Source: Sophora flavescens
Taxonomy: Eukaryota; Streptophyta; Magnoliopsida; Fabales; Fabaceae
Direction: 5' to 3'
Length of the DNA stretch: 64,000 nucleotides
Assembly: GCA_030762895.1 (NCBI GenBank)
Contig: CM061068.1
Span: 78,889,228 to 78,953,227, forward strand
Shown one piece after another: positions 27,901 to 39,900 of the stretch. How positions within the stretch are numbered: the first letter of the stretch is position 1; each line of letters starts with the position of its first letter. Under the pieces are notes generated by a model. That model saw only the letters and a list, made by a program, of their open reading frames with translations. It made no database searches and had not been told where the DNA came from. Both the position numbers and the translations under genes were made by a program.

Positions 27901-30900
27901 TCTTCTATGGCGTCAACAAGTAGAACCTGTGATCAAATCTCATCGTCTGCAAAGTTATCTCGTGAATCCTCGAATCCCTCCAAGATTTGTGACTCCACAA
28001 GATCGTGCTGAGAATCGCGAAAGTGAAGAATACCTAAGTTGGGAATGTCAAGATCAGATGTTGCTTTCTTGGTTGCAATCGTCTCTGTCGAGTCAGATTC
28101 AAGCTAGGGTTCTAGGTTGCGTTCATACATTTGAGCTTTGGGACAAGATCCATGTCTATTTTCAAAAACTCACTCGTGCGCGAGCAAGGCAGCTGCGCAC
28201 TGAACTTCACAATACGAGGCTTGAGGATCGATCGATTTCAAAATTTTTGGCACAAATCAAAGCACTCGTTGATTGTTTGGCTTCGGTTAGTGATCTTGTC
28301 TCAGCGAAGGAGCACCTCGATGTGATCTTGGAAGGTTTACCTCAGGAGTATGATTTGATCATCTCCATCATTGAAAGCAAATTTGATAAAAAAACTCCGA
28401 TTGAGGAAGCTGAAGCGCTTCTGTTAGCTCAAGAAATGAGAATCCAAAGGTATCGAAAATTAACGATTCAAGAATCTGCTTCTGTTAACCTAACTCAGGT
28501 TTCTGCTTCGACGAACACCACGTCGAATTCTTCTTCTTCTCAGTCTCAAGCCCTGGTTCATTCGTCTCAAGCTTCTGAAGACCAGTATCGTGGATCTAGT
28601 AGAGGCCGCGGAGGCCGCTTTGGCAGAGGACGCGGACGCGGTGGCCGATTGTCTATTCAGTGCCAAGTTTGCTTTAAGTTTGGGCACTCTGCCTCTGTTT
28701 GTTATCACAGGTTCCAATCAGAACTATCAACCACCGCCACAACCACCAATGCCTCCTAATCAGAACTATCAAGGCTATAGCAACTTTCACGGCTACAATC
28801 AGCCTCAGAACTACCAGCAATATCATCCTCAAAATCAGAATCATAGTTATGGTCCTCAGCACAATGCCTTCAATCAGGCACAATTTCAGTAGTCTTACTC
28901 CCAGAATTCTCAGCCTAGTGCTATGTTGACCAATATTCTAGCAAGCTCCTCATCCAATTGGTTTCCCGATGTTGGAGCTTCATTTCATGTTACTGGTGAT
29001 CATCAGAATATTCAGCAAATGACACCTTTCGAAGGCCCTGACCAAATTTTAATTGGTAACGGGCAAGGTTTGCCTATTAATTCCATTGGTTCATCTCAGT
29101 TTTATTCACCTAATAATACAAAAATTCCTCTTGTTTTACATAAACTTTTACATGTTCCCTCAATAACCAAGAATTTGATCAGTGTTAGTAAGTTTGCGCA
29201 TGATAATTCTGTTTTCTTTGAATTCCATGCTAATCATTGTCTGGTTAAATCTCAGGACACCCATGAAATCTTGCTCCAAGGCAAAGTTGGTGCTGATGGG
29301 CTATATGTGTTTCCAAGTCTGCATTTGCAGCCTCCTGGGTCAGCTCTTTCCTCTTGTTTTGTATCAAATGTTTCCTGTAATAATACTTCTGCTGAGTCTC
29401 TATCTTCTGCTGTTATTGCTCCTAGTTTACAATTCAAATGGCATCTTAGGTTAGGCCATCCAAATAACAATGTTATGCGTCTTGTTTTCCAACATTGTAA
29501 TATACCATTTTCAATAAAAGATGATTCCTTTTACTCAGCTTGTTGCATTGGGAAAGCACATCGTTTACATGCACCTTCTTCTACGACTATATACAATTCT
29601 CTTGAATTGATCTATAGTGACTTGTGGGGACCTGCACCTGTCCCCTCTTCCAATGATTTCTTTTACTATATCACTTTTGTAGATGCTTAATCTCGTTTCA
29701 CATGGATTTATTTCCTTAAAAACAAATCTGAAACGTTTAACATCTTCAAACAATTCAAATCCATGGCTGAACTGCAATTCAACACTAAGCTTAAAGCCAT
29801 ACAAACTGATTGGGGAGGTGAATTCAGACCTCTCACAAAATATCTAAATGATCTAGGTGTTATTCATCATCTAATCTGTCCTCATACTCATCACCAAAAT
29901 GGTGTTGTTGAGAGAAAACATTGACATATTGTGGAGTTAGGCCTAACTCTACCCAGTCATGCTTCTCTTCCCTTAAAATTTTGGGATCATGCTTTCCAAA
30001 CTGCAGTTTATCTCATCAATAGGCTGCCAACAGCCTCATTAAAATTCTTTGTTCCTTACACTACTCTTTTCAACAAAACTCCTGACTATAACTTTCTGAA
30101 AATTTTTGGTTGTGCCTGTTTTCCTTTGCTAATGCCATACAAGGCTCATAAACTAGAGTTTAGATCCCATTAGTGTGTTTTCTTGGGTTATTCTACCTCA
30201 CACGGGCTACAAGTGCCTATCTCCAAGTGGAAGAATCTATATTTCAAAAGATGTAACATTTAATGAAATGAAATTTCCTTATAAAGAACTTTTCCCTGCA
30301 ACTTCTAACCCAAAAATCAGCACTGCTCATGTTGTTCTAGTTTCCATTCCTATCCCTGTTTCCTCTCCTTTTGTTGTTCCTTTGAACTCTCAGTCCAGCA
30401 GTGATCAATTGTCTCCTAACACTCATATTCAGTCTCAGTCATCTAACTCTCAGTCATCTACTTCTGCTCAAAATCAGCCCTTTAGTCATGGTCAAGCTCC
30501 TGCTGCATCTTCTAGTCCATCTACTACTTCACCTTCTTCTCCTAGTCCTCCACCTATTCCTTCCAATTCTCATCCTATGCAAACAAGATCAAAAAGTGGT
30601 ATTGTGAAACCAAGACTTCACCCTACTCTCCTTCTAACTCATATTGAACCAAAGAATGCTAAGAAAGCCTTAAAAGATTCTAAATGGTATGCTGCCATGC
30701 AAGAGGAATATGCAGCTCTTATGAAAAACAACACATCGTCTCTTGCAGGTATCTTAAGATACGTTTGACAGCTTTCCAATGTTCCTCTAACGGTTGGGAA
30801 AGGAATTGGCACACTGTAGCAGATTTCTGGTCTTGTAATGGTTGCATATTGAAGAGCACCCACTATTGATCTGTATAGGGATGGATCTGGAAGGTAATTT

Positions 30901-33900
30901 GCACCATACTTGGTCAGCTTGCAACTGCTGGTCATGGGAGTTGGAAGGGGCTTAACCTCAGCCATGTGTGCTCTATGTAGAAGATCTTTTATATACTTAG
31001 TCTGAGACAACAAGAGACCCCCAGTAGGTAACCTTTTAACCTCAACACCCAGAAAGTAATCCAATTCCCCTAGCTGTTTGAGTGCAAATTCAGCACTGAG
31101 TTTGGTAATGAGCTGTGTGATTCGGCTAGATGAAGAACCAGTGACAATGATGTCATCGACATAGATTAAAATATATGTGCAGTGACCATCTCGAGAATGG
31201 ATGAATAAGGAGGGGTCACACCTGCTGGATTTGAAACCGAACCCCAAGAGAGCTTTAGCAAGCCTCTCAAACCAGGCCCTAGGTGCCTGTTTAAGACCAT
31301 AGATGGCCTTGTTCAGCCTGCAAACTTGGCTGGGATTAGAGCTTGTAAACCCTGCTGGTTGCTCCATGTAACTTCTTCAGTGAGCAGTCCATTGAGAAAC
31401 GCGTTATTCACATCAAGTTACTGAATTTCCCAACCATGAGTGACTGCTAAAGTGAGTATCACCCTTACTGTTACTGGTTTGACAACAGGTGAGAATGTTT
31501 CTGTGTAGTCAAAGCCATGTTTTTGGTGAAACCCTTTTGCCACCAACCTAGCCTTGTACTTGTTAATTGACCCATCCGGATTCTCCTTGACACAGAACAC
31601 CCACTTGCATCCAATTGCCTGTCTATGGGGCGGTAAATCTACTAGGGTCCAAGTGTCATTATGCACCAAAGCATCATATTCCAGTTGCATGGCCTCTTTC
31701 CAATGGGGTAAGGACAAGGCCTCCTTAGGTGAATGGGGTTCAACTTGTGTAAGTAGGGCAGTGGACACTCTAGCCTTTGATCTTGTAACCATATTATGAG
31801 TGTTAGCAGGCTGCAAAATGGGTGGAGAGGGACTGTGAGAAGGGTTGGAGAGGCTAGCAGAGGGAGGAGAGGGAGTTGGAGAGGTGGGATATTGTGGTGT
31901 AAGGCCTGAGTGCAAAGAAGGTAATGAGGAGTGATTAGAAGTAGTAGAGTTAGGAGATACATTGGTTGGACTTAAGGGAGAAAGAGTAGGTGAAGGAGCA
32001 GGGACATTCTCAGGTGGAGGACTAGGTACAGATTGACTAGGCTCGGGTGAACAAGGACTAAAGGGAAAGGGAACAACAGTGAGAGGCATGGGACAAACTG
32101 ACTCAACAGTGGTGTCAGGAGCAGAAGTTGGACTTGAATGAGTGTGAAAAGGAAACTTGTATTCATTGAATTGGACATCTTTTGAAATGTACATCTGGCC
32201 CTCTTTAGAGAGACACCTATAACCTCTGTGAGAAGGAGAATAACCCAAGAAGGTGCACTCACTAGATCGGAACTGCAGTTTGTTTTTGTTGTATGGTCTT
32301 AAACATGAATAGCATGCACATCCAAAGACCCTTAGGAAGGAATAATCAGGGTCTTTGTTGTGTAGAACAGCAAAGGGAGTTTTATTTGAGAGAGTTGGGG
32401 TAGGCAACCTATTGATGAGATATGTGGCAGTAGAGAAAGCATAGTCCCAGAATTTCATTGGAAGTGAGGCTTGAGAAAGAAGAGCAAGCCCTGTTTCAAC
32501 AATGTGTCTGTGTTTTCTCTCAACACTCCCATTTTGATGGTGAGTGTGAGGACAGATGACCCTGTGAACAATGCCCAATTCAGTAAGGAACTTAGCAAAG
32601 GGGCGAAATTCACCACCCCAGTCTGTTTGGACAGACTTAATCACAGTTTGAAACTGAGTTTTGACAAACTCTAAGAATTGTTTAAAGATGCTTAATGTTT
32701 CTGACTTTTGTTTTAAGAGAAATGACCAAGTGAACTTGGAATGAGCATCAACAATGGACAAGTAATATGAGTGGCCAATGGTTGAATGAATGGTGATGGT
32801 CCCCAAAGATCAAGGAAAAGCAGTTCAAATGGCTTCTTATACACGTAAGTAGAGGGATTAGAGGGCAATCGTGTGATTTACCAAAACAACAAGCAAATGC
32901 AGAAATCAAGAACTGTTTTATTCATATATGGTAGGTTACAATGCTGTAGAACAGTTTTCAGGGCAGCATCATTGGCATGCCCTAACCTACAGTGCCAAAT
33001 GTAATAGGAATTAGGCACATTAGTATGAGTGGAGTTACTGCTATTACTAGAAACAGAATTACAAGAGACTTCTTTATTTACATATGAACCTAAGAGATTA
33101 CAACTTAAAAGACTGGATCGAGATACACTGAGACATTGTGGTGATAGTGAGGAAGCCTTGGCAGCTACTGTAAGACTTGGAAAGACATATAGACCTTTAG
33201 GGTTGACTTGGCCAACAAGAAGAACTTGCTTAGTGACCTGAGAAATGACATAACATTAATGAGAATAGAATTGGAAGAAAGCATTGTTATCTTGTGAGAA
33301 CTTACTGACACTAAGGAGATTTTTGGTGATTTTAGGCACATATAGAATATCTTTGAGTGTCAATGTGATTGTAGTATCAAAAGGTGAAAGGAAACAAGCA
33401 AAACCAATTGAATTAATTGACAGGCCGAATCCATTACCCATGAAAACTTGATCTAGGCCACTGGTGTTAGAATGTTGCTGAAGATTAGTCATATCAGGGG
33501 TAACATGATGTGTGGCACCACTATCAACATACCACATGTTAGGATCTGATCCGGATCCAGAGGCAACCATAGTCATAGGACTTTGACCAGAAGCAACCAT
33601 AGCCATAGGGCCACCAGACTGAGAGGCCTGAGAAGTCTGAGTGTTATGCCAAGGTAGTGGCAACAGAGGTGGCAGGTTGGCCGAGTTGGAAGCTTGCTGA
33701 TGGAACTGTTGCTAATGATTCGGTGGATGAGGATACTGCACAAGATTTGAGTTCTGAGCCTGAGGAGGTGGTGCATAATACTGAGAAGAGTTTTGAGACT
33801 GAGGAGGTGGTGCATAGTACTGGGACTGGGACTGATAAGGTGGATTTCCTTGAGTTGTGTACTGCTGATCAAAGCGATGGTAGCAATTATCGGCAGTGTG

Positions 33901-36900
33901 ATTGGTGCGATGACAAATTTGGCACTCAACTCCTCCACGATTATAGTATCTTCCTCCTCGACCTCTGCCACGGTGGCCATAGTGGCCACCACGGCCACCA
34001 CGATAGCCATTACCAGATGACGAAAAAGTGGAATTAGGATTAGAATACTGATTATTATGTTGGAATGTATTGGAGGAGGATTGAGGCTGAGAATTGATCA
34101 CCTGATGTGGCAAATTGTTGGAGTTGTGAAGTGATTGAGGAGTAGTATGAGCCACATTAACAGAGAAGGTGTCAATTGCAGTCTTAGTCTTCAACCGTTC
34201 CAGGCGCGATTCATGAGAGAGCAAAAGTGCTTCAATCTCTGCAACCGAGTATTGACCTAGGTGCGATTCAATCGTAGGGGAACAGGAGATGATAATCTTC
34301 CGGAAGTCCTTCAAGGATTGCATCGATGTGCTCCTCGAAGAGTGATAGGGCTCCCGATCGAAGCCAAACAATCAACAATCGCTTTGATCCTCAACAAGTA
34401 TTCATTGATCTTGCGATCGGCTTTGGTGATGTGTCGCAACTCGGATCTCACTGCGCACTACGAGCTTTCATCAGCGCATTGAAGTGATTGTGAATCTCGT
34501 CCCGTAGTTCCCAAGCGTGAGCGCAACCAATCACTCGCGCATGCATTGAATCGGAAAGAGTGTTCAAGATCCATATGAACAGTGTTGGTCCTGTGCCTCC
34601 CAGCCGAGTACTCGGGATTGACACGATCGGAAACACGATCCTCCTCGAGAGAGATAACGCGGTGGAATTCTAGGGCACGCACAGAAGCGTTAAAGACGAT
34701 TTGCTCGAATTACTGCTTCGACGACTTGTTTTCAATGGAGAAAAATGTTATCAGTGAGTTTCACTGTAACAATCGAAGCGAAGTGAGGTAGAGAAGATTG
34801 CGATGGCGCCGGTGGCGGTGGGGGCGGAGGATCAGTTGCAGTTGCGGAAGCCATGGCCTAGAACTTTGAAGCTCTAGATACCATAATAGAAACAGATGCA
34901 GAGAGGGAAGAAGAGAGAGAGAATCGAGAAAATGGAGAAAATATTATTCGTAATCTTAACCGTGTTTACAAAACAGAGAGCAAGCCTATTTATAATAGCT
35001 TGGTAGCTACTAACAGAATTCTAGCTACCAACAGAATTCCAACAGAATTCTAACTAACTCTAACAATCCACTAATTGCTCTATCATACTCACTATCAATG
35101 GCTCTCTAAACAAGTACAAAGCTAGACTAGTAGCTAAGGGATTTCACCAAATGCAAGGTTTTGATTTTAATGAGACATTTTCCCCAGTTATCAAACTTGT
35201 CACAATCAGAATTATTCTCACCTCGCCCTACAAATCAGTGGAGTATGCTACAGCTGGATGTAAACAATGCCTTTCTCAATGGTTTTTTAGATGAAGAGGT
35301 ATATATGACTCAACCACAAGGTTTTGAAGTGGCTGATTCCTCTCTGGTCTGCCAGTTAAATTGTTGGGTATGAAGATTTTGGGCTACAGCCCAATGGGGA
35401 GAAGCTTCTGCAGGTCTATTATCGAAGGAAGAGAAGATCCAAGCAAATAGGAGATAAGGCCAAACCCTGAAACTAATTGGATAGGGTGTAGCTGTTAGGG
35501 TCAAAGTATCTCTGTTTTATAGGATCTAGATAAGTTAGTTATTCACTGTTTTATAGGATCTAGATAAGTTTGTTATGTTTATTATTCTGGTTTTTAGGTT
35601 TCTGTTTTGGTTCTATTAATACCCCCTCTATTGGGGAGTCTAGGCAGAGAATTTTGATATTAAATTAATCAGGCTATTCCAGTGTGAAAAGGAGAGTGCT
35701 CCTTTTGGGGGTAAACTTGTTTACCTTGGTTCTATTGTGTTCTTGATTATTTATTCAATTAAGAGGAAGTTTCAGCATCCTAGTCCTTTGTGAAAGAGAG
35801 TTCTCTTTGTTAGGATTCCAGTTTTCCTATTTCGAAAAGAGATTCCTAACATAAATAGAGCTCTCTATGGCCTTAAACAGGCTCCTAGACAGTGGTTTGA
35901 GAGGCTCAAAGAGACTTTACTGAAACTTGGTTTCAAGGATAGCAAATGTGATCCTTCACTATTCACTTTTACTCACAGTGGTGCAGTGGTATATTTACTA
36001 GTTTACGTTGATGATATAATAATCACAGGGAGCTCTAACATCTTAGTTCAACAGCTGGTCACCAAACTCAACTCTGTTTTCAGTTTGAAGCAATTGGGTA
36101 ACCTAGACTATTTTCTGGGAATTGAAGTTAGAAAGCAGCCTAATGGTTCTCTTATTCTCACTCAATCAAAGTACATCAGGGATCTCCTAGCCAAAACTAA
36201 TATGCTTGAGGCAAATCCTAGCTCATCTCCCATGGCCTCTAGTTGCAAATTATCTAAAGTTGGAAGTGAGTCCTTTTCGGATCCCTCTCTCTCTATAGGT
36301 CAGTGGTTGGGGCACTTCAATATGCCACAATCACTATACCTGAACTTAGTTACTCTGTTAATAAGGTCCGCCAATTCATGGCAGCACCTCTTGAAACACA
36401 TTGGCTTGCTGTAAAACGGATTCTAAGGTACCTAAAGGGGTCTATTCATCATGGACTATTGCTGTCCCCTGCTCCAGCTAACCAACCACTTGCATTAAAG
36501 GCCCTATGTGATGCAGATTGGGCCTCGAATCCCGATGACAGAAGGTCTACTTCTGGTGCAGCCATTTTCCTTGGACCAAACCTCATATCTTGGTGGTCTA
36601 GAAAGCAACATGTGTGGTTGCGAGGTCGAGCACCGAAGCTGAATACCAGGTAGTCTAGCTCAGACAACTGCTGATATACTTTGGATTCAAACTCTTTTGA
36701 CTGAATTAGGCATTCAGTTCTCCTTACCTAAGGTTTTCTGTGACAACCAAAGTGCTGTTGCACTTGCCCACAATCCTATCCTTCATCCTTCATGCTAGGA
36801 CTAAGCATATGGAAATTGACCTATTCTTTGTAAGAGAAAAAGTGATGCAAAAGCAGCTAGAAGTTATTCATATACCAGCCCAAGAGCAGTGGGCTGATGC

Positions 36901-39900
36901 ACTGACCAAGCCTCTGTCTCCTATCACTTTCCTGAAGCTTCGAGACAAGCTCAATGTGGTTGAGCTCACCAATGTTCATCACCCACCTTGAGCTTGGGGG
37001 GGGGGGGGGGGGGTATGTGTATATTGTAAATGTAATGCTGATGTATTGTAAAGTGCAAATGAAATGCAATTTCATACTGTTAGGATTCTGTTAGGTAGTT
37101 ACTCTCCTACACTGCCTATATATAGGATCAGCCTTTCTCTTGTAAGATTCACCCAATTCAACACAGTCATATCAGTTTATCTTTCCTTTCTTTTCTCTCT
37201 CAATACTATGAATCTCAATACATTTGAAGGATATATGTCAGTTAAAAGAAAGACGAAGGGCACTAAAAGTCTAAAACAGAATACCCATCATTCATCAAGG
37301 ATTCCCCTTCAACTATTGTGCTTAGTTTTTTGCTGGCACCAAGGTCTTTCAACAAAGCCACAACTGCAACAGGATCGGTAGCACTCAGGAGTCCCCCAAG
37401 CAATAGTGACGTTTTCCAACTCCAGTTATATGGAAAAGTAAGCTGCAGTATGATACAGGTGAAAGTGATCATAATATGACAAGAATGATGAAATATAAAC
37501 ACACCACATACCTTCAAAACAGATCCAAGACAAACAGTGGAAACAACAACACCTGGACCAGCTAATAAGATCATTTGTGCAATGCACCTCTGCACCAAAA
37601 CAGAAAATAAGGATAAATGTAGTTCACAATGCAACACCAGACAAGTTATATAAATCAACAGTTAATGACTTCTATTATATTATAATAGAAAAATCAATTT
37701 TCTTCTCATTTAGCTGCATTTATTGGTAATTACTTCTAATCTTGTAGAGTTTTCTAATTTCTTCCTCTTCCACTTGGGAGTACTAATCAATAATCATGCA
37801 ATAAAGATTCAAAACTTGATACATACAAGAGATATTAGTGAATTTCGAGTTCAACTAGAGAATATTGATCTCTATTTCCTATATTCTTATCAGTTAGAAA
37901 TACCTAGAGTAATAGTTCAGGTCTTCAAGCCAATATAGCTTAAACCAAACCAGATAAAGAAATGATGCAGTGAAATATGCTGCATTTACAATGCCATTGA
38001 GGAACTTGTTGATTAGAACTAACACAAGTTTATATTTATAGGAAAATACCAAGAAAGGAAACCTTAATTTGGTGAACTTCCATTGAGAATGAACTCTCAA
38101 AAAGGAGAGCAGGAAGAAAAACAGCTAATAGAAGATCTGGATCAATCTCTGACCCTGCATGTAAAAAATATCAATACCCTGAATTAATTTTAAACAAGTA
38201 AAGATCAAAGCTACTTAAGTTGAAACATTTTCTAAATGCCAAGTCTATACACATGTTCCAAAGCTGTACAGTGAAAAACCTGGTCCTTGTTTTCTTTTAT
38301 TGCCAAGTACATAATTTTCAACATAACAAGAATAAAAATATAACAAACTTACAAAGACGAATTCCAGCCCCAATCTTTCCCAGACGATGATGAGTACCAT
38401 GTTCTGTTTCAAAGCCACCATGAATCAGTCAAGTTATACAGAAGAGTGTATATGGGGAGGCAAAAAAAAACATAAATGAAAAAAAAACTTTGGACCCTGT
38501 TCTAAGGGCAAAGGTAAACAGTACAGAAAATCTATCAATCAGCTGTCACATAGTTTAGTAGAAAATAGTTTCCAATCTTTATTAAACCTAGGAAACACCA
38601 CATGTTTTCAAGAGTATTTTCCATTAACTGGATTTTTGAACTGGGAAGCACAACACTTCCCAACAATAGGAAAGTTTGAAGCTGTTAAGTGACCCAAGTG
38701 GCATCTAATGAAACAAAAAATGAAGCACATTATAAGTAAAAAAGGTAACATAGAAAAAAAGTTAAATACTTTACACAGATCGGAAACCAAAAAAATGTTG
38801 ACAGCACTATCTAACTCTTCAAGTCTCCTTGAGAATGCTGTCATCCGGAATTAGTTAGTCAAGATTGTTGGAAGTCCCACATCGCCTGCCTCAAATCCTC
38901 GGGTGCGGTTTATATACCTGTTGGGAACCTCCACTTAATACCAATCGGTTTTAGGACGGAGTTTAACATACTTTTCTCATCTTTCTGAATTTCTACATGG
39001 TATGAGTTTCTAACATGGTATATCAAAGCTAGAACCCATCTTTTTATGTCCTACATCGCTTGTTGGGCAGCTCCACTTAATACCAATTGATTTTAGGATG
39101 TCATCTAACAAAGACGGTTATGAGTATAACTAGTTGAAACTTTAACTAGTTGATAGCATGATATTGATATGCATAAAATTACTAGTTTCCCTTTTTGTCT
39201 TTTTTATTTATTTTGAATTCAGCTATAGCATGTATTGATCTGAAACATGTCTTATCTATGTATCTGTTCTAGATTGGAACTTCAAATCTCTGATCCTTTT
39301 GACCGACTAAAAAGTTCATAAGCAAACTGGCTATAAATACAAAGAGAATACCACCTTAGCCTATACACATGAGAAATATATAGAGAACCTAAATAAATAG
39401 AGTAAAGCATAATAAAGAAACTGAGAAATAAAAGAAGAACATATTAATAGAAAGAGGCAATATTCTCTTTTACCTAGCCAACCATGATGAAAAATACCAT
39501 GACTGCATGATGCAAGAGCATAGGAACTAGCAGTTGAAAGTAAGATTAAAAAAAAACATAGGTTTTTTATCCTTTATTTTGAATTTGATGTGGAACTAAA
39601 TTCTAAACCAAAATTAGCAATATCATTTCACATCATTACTAAGCAAGTCAACTATCCAGATGCCTCAATAGTCCGGTAGCAAAGGTGGGCCGTTACTATT
39701 GACTACTTTTAAATATTTATTTGTGAAAACTAGAAATTGAATGAATACTAATACTAAATACACAGGTACCATAGAAATTCCACTTGAATATCAATTTTAC
39801 GTTCTACTTAAACATAATAATCACAACAACCCAGAAAACAAAAATCAAGAGGAAACTACAGCAATCAATAAATATATTATAACCCAATATTGAGAGGATA

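Larger units (their letters stand above)
30750..35065 (-). mobile_element. Truncated Copia D, inserted in Copia C in opposite orientation
   Basis: Its 5' LTR is 34884-35065 (182 bp), followed on the coding strand by TGGTATCTAGAGC and a gag start MASATATD with a proline run. The 3' part is missing: the pol reading stops within the RT/RNase H connection (VKRILRYLQ) at about 30750, where Copia C sequence begins. RNase H and the 3' LTR are absent. No target duplication can be checked. Codon-level similarity to Copia C shows the two are related families. Confidence 0.85.
27779..36991 (+). pseudogene. Copia C gag-pol, interrupted and decayed
   Basis: Gag starts at 27779 (MASSGNTDS then a proline run), with core [20 protein letters not shown], an RGRGG stretch and zinc knuckle [15 protein letters not shown] shift follows at about 28700-28740. 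Protease reads [13 protein letters not shown] (DSG changed to DVG). Integrase has [17 protein letters not shown] and TDWGGEF but stops at 29688 and 29921. RT is split: the N-terminal part ends near 30745 ([10 protein letters not shown]), resumes near 35090 ([14 protein letters not shown]), is split again by the solo LTR, then shows [15 protein letters not shown] and [12 protein letters not shown]. RNase H (36303-36991) has [20 protein letters not shown] and ADALTKPL. Confidence 0.9.
27529..37220 (+). mobile_element. Copia LTR retrotransposon C with nested insertions, SOS1 intron 5
   Basis: Plus-strand Ty1/copia element. The left LTR is 27529-27749 and the right is about 37012-37220 (slightly shorter, with an 11-bp-scale deletion and several substitutions). 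Target-site duplication CATTT is at 27524-27528 and 37221-37225. The primer-binding site TGGTATCATAGAGC starts at 27750. The polypurine tract is a run of 18 G ending at 37013. Its pol is interrupted by Copia D (about 30750-35065, opposite strand) and by a solo LTR (35362-35851). Confidence 0.93.

Noticed and set aside
37263..37510. Possible SOS1 coding extension beyond exons 4 and 5 (readthrough open frame 37263-37658)
   Set aside because: Splice signals at 37512/37442 and 37285 restore the conserved protein. The linking residues do not fit the family.
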